The notes under the pieces: generated by a model
Told to the model about the DNA's origin: nothing
Seen by the model: the letters and a program-made list of their open reading frames with translations, nothing else
Databases searched by the model: none
DNA from: Chlorops oryzae
Lineage: Eukaryota; Arthropoda; Insecta; Diptera; Chloropidae
DNA: 64,000 bases
Direction: 5' to 3'
Assembly (NCBI GenBank): GCA_020466095.1
Contig: CM035807.1
Location: forward strand, 101,430,436 to 101,494,435
Position numbers and translations under genes: made by a program
Part shown: in pieces, positions 61,445-64,000 of the stretch
Position numbering within the stretch: the stretch's first letter is position 1
Layout: every line of letters begins with the position of its first letter

Positions 61445-61960
61445 TTATAGTGCGTTTCCATATGGTGTTATTTACGTGTTAAAGGAGGCTTTCGTGTTAA
61501 GCGGCCTTTAACACCATCTGTTGTACGTGTTTTTCCATACAAATTCTTAACACGAAAGCCAAGTGTTATTCTCAATAACACCTCGGTAACACCTCATTCG
61601 ATAAGAAAATATCGATTTATCGTATCGAAATTCATGCATATCTAACTGTCAAAATGAAATCAAAACAAAAAGCGACAATGGATGGTAAAAGAAACTATGT
61701 TTTTAATATTAATACGTATGTATGTGAGCCAGGTATACTTCCCCTGAGCCATCAAGGTGTAATTTCCGAAAAAGGTCTCCAGAAATAAAAATGTACTGAT
61801 TTTAGCGCTTGAAAAGCTGGCAGCGCTACTTGCAATTGAAAATACACGAACAGTTGTCAAGCTTTAACACCTTCGTAGAATGTGTGGAAACGGTAGTGTT
61901 AAATCGAAGTGTTAAAGCTTAACACTTCAGAATTTAACACCATATGGAAACGTACTATTA
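61445..61960. mobile_element. PIF/Harbinger-like MITE (510 bp) with TTA duplication
   Basis: Ends TAGTGCGTTTCCATATGG(TGTTA) at 61448 and TAACACCATATGGAAACG(TACTA) ending 61957 are inverted repeats with one mismatch, bounded by TTA on both sides (61445-61447, 61958-61960). The words GTGTTAA and TTAACAC recur subterminally. The interior minus frame 61660-61860 is not recognisable. A TA duplication (Tc1/mariner) cannot be fully excluded because of the local TA repeats. Confidence 0.75.
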
Positions 61961-64000
61961 ATTGATTCCTGAAAAATTCTATTTAAGTGACTTATGAGTA
62001 GAGCTCGGATTTTGAATATTTTGAATTTTTTTTGTTGATTTTTTTGCATTTAACTGTGCTTTTTGAATAATTTATTCACTGAAGTATGCTTTTTTTTGTT
62101 AATTTGACAATTCAAGATTTTGATAGGCATACTAAATCGAACTAATTTGGAATTTTTGACTGTGAATTTTTTGAATTTTTTTTTTAAATTTTTTTTGAAT
62201 ATTTTTTGAACATTTTGAATTTTTTTCATTTAAAAAAATTTTTTTTTTTGAATATTTTCTTGAATTTTTTTTGGAATTGTTTTTTAAATTTTTTTTTTTC
62301 ATTTTCTTACATATTCAATTTCCAAGGCATACCTACTTATGAGGTTTTTGAAATGACCGATTCAGTTTTTTGCATTCTTCAATTTAATTCTCGAAAAAAA
62401 TCTGTCCTAAAATCATACCAAAGGAAGACCTTAATATAATATGTATATACGCACATACAATAGCTTGCTTGAAATAATACAAACAGGTTTTTCATCAAAA
62501 ATAACCGATCATTCTTGAATGACGATCAGGAAAATAAGCTGCTTCGGCGGATATTTGTTTTTATTGTACTTAATTTTATTTAATTTTTGTTTGTTTTGTT
62601 TTCGTAGCTGACGTCAGGTGAAATCGTGAAATGTTTACGATGAGCTTTGGGGCTTTTTCTGTTCATGCTGTTGTTGTTGTTGTTGTTTAATTTTTGGCAA
62701 TCTCAGGAAATTTCTTTTCGGCAGTCGCGTTCTCTGTTTTCTGTATTCTTTTTTTTATTTTAATTTTTTTTTGTTTTTATTTAAATCGCCACTCCTGCTC
62801 CGCTGAGCGCCTATTAAATTAGCAAACTGTTTAAAAAGTTTAAAACTTTTCTGTTTTTATACAAAAATTTCTTTCGTTCGGTTTGTTTTCATTTACGGAG
62901 TGTATTTTTATTACAGTTTTGTGTTTTTTTTTTTTTCTGTTTTCAACCTCTGCTCGTTGAAGCTAAATGTGAGAATTATTTTACGGCAGTCAGTCACAGT
63001 TAATCACAGCAACAGAGTTGTTAGGGGGCTCTTAAATAAAGTACAGAAAATTCGGACGAAATGTATTAGAGGCGCAGCAAAACGAGAAAGAAGCTCAAGC
63101 AAACAAACCGATTTCGAAATGAGCACAATTTGTTTAAACAAATGAGCAAATGGAAATTTCGAACAACCACATGCCGTATCTATTTAGTTGAATGTACATA
63201 AGTATGTATATACATTGGTATGTATTGAAGTCTTAAATTTGTTTGCAAGGCGAAAGCTTTACAGATGACGCGCTGAATTAAGTACAATTTCAACAGATAA
63301 AATTGTAAGCGTGCCCTCTATTTCTACACATTGTACTCGTTTAAATGTTAAGTCATTGTGAGGCGGCATCCCAGCCCGTAGACGCCCATTGCGGAGTGCC
63401 GTAAAAGTTTACGAGGAAGTACCGTATTATCTTGTACTAATTCGAATAGGCGCTCAGTTCGAGGTAGCACGACATAAAGGGGGGTAGTCAATCATTGAAC
63501 GTTGCGCGGAGCCATAACGTACGAACACATATTATCATTTCGAGTGCCCACTGTGTGCTGTCATGAACAAAAAAAAAATAAATAAATAAATAAATAAATA
63601 AAAAAACAAACAAAACCTTTCTGTCAAACTAAAAGCTCAGACATTGCTAACTCAGCCGGCCGCTGGCGGGTAGAGTGAATGTAATTGATTCATGAAATTG
63701 TAACCCATCGCAAAGAATATATACATACCTACATCTGTATATACTCTTTGCCCATTGATGTTAAATAGGCTTTTAGAAGTAGATTTTTCTTGAGAGGCAA
63801 TCACAACACGCGCTCATTTAGGCTCTCGCATAGGCCTACGCACTCCTTAAGTTTCTCCCGCAAGGTCAAAAACTTTAAAACGATTCAACGAAATTCCACA
63901 TAGAACTTTTATACAAAAAAGTATCTATAAATTTCGTTTGTAAAAAAAATCTATAAACATGTTCATACATAACTACATATCAGCGTTGCCAGATGGCCCG
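61961..64000. other. No gene recognised to window end
   Basis: Highly T-rich GAATTTTTTTT region (62030-62310), GTTGTTGTTGTTGTT near 62668-62686, (AATA)n at 63578-63601. 63360-63520 is a GC-richer unique patch without a long frame. Confidence 0.4.

Overview
This window looks like non-coding DNA, intergenic or intronic, from a higher fly (Diptera). It is AT-rich and full of poly-A/T runs and microsatellites. It carries a GTCY-microsatellite element family of the mini-me/DINE (Helentron-derived) type known from flies, plus many short DNA-transposon derivatives. Species and chromosome cannot be read from it. No complete conserved protein-coding gene could be recognised. Most open reading frames are low-complexity translations of GA/CT tracts or chance frames.

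Possible gene parts are few and low-confidence. (i) A signal-peptide first exon at 2752-2824 (+) ends at a splice donor in phase 1 and follows a strong acceptor at 2185. If real, much of the window could be the intron behind it. (ii) A cluster of short exon-like segments lies at 16237-16784 (+), with a secretory leader split by an intron and two alternative stop-containing 3' exons whose phases do not all agree. (iii) One exon-like segment lies at 44977-45157 (-). (iv) A MADF-like 66-aa frame at 43025-43225 (-) lies inside a transposon. (v) A 5'-truncated non-LTR retrotransposon ORF2 tail lies at about 36690-37163.

Mobile DNA dominates. From left to right: a near-perfect 779-bp inverted repeat (1-1928) built around Helentron-like 3' hairpins; an 888-bp hAT-type palindromic element with an 8-bp target duplication (4454-5341); a tRNA-derived SINE (6229-6450) and a second copy (50206-50450) whose CCTAA-type tail has grown into about 0.7 kb of satellite; further Helentron-like copies at 12.5, 26.2 and 41.5 kb; PIF/Harbinger-like elements with TTA/TAA duplications (21.4, 21.7, 29.1 and 61.4 kb) and one with a MADF frame (42.1-43.5 kb); a repeat family in opposite orientations at 23.4 and 29.7 kb; and a 1.7-kb composite palindrome with nested repeats (46.4-48.2 kb).

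Five purine/pyrimidine tracts (0.5-1.7 kb each, about 4.6 kb in total) at 10.1, 13.8, 40.5, 48.3 and 56.9 kb are built from 8-, 10- or 12-bp GA-type units. Two of them share a diverged but clearly related right flank, so at least some belong to a repeat family and are not independent slippage products. All element calls rest on reading by eye, without alignment or database search.
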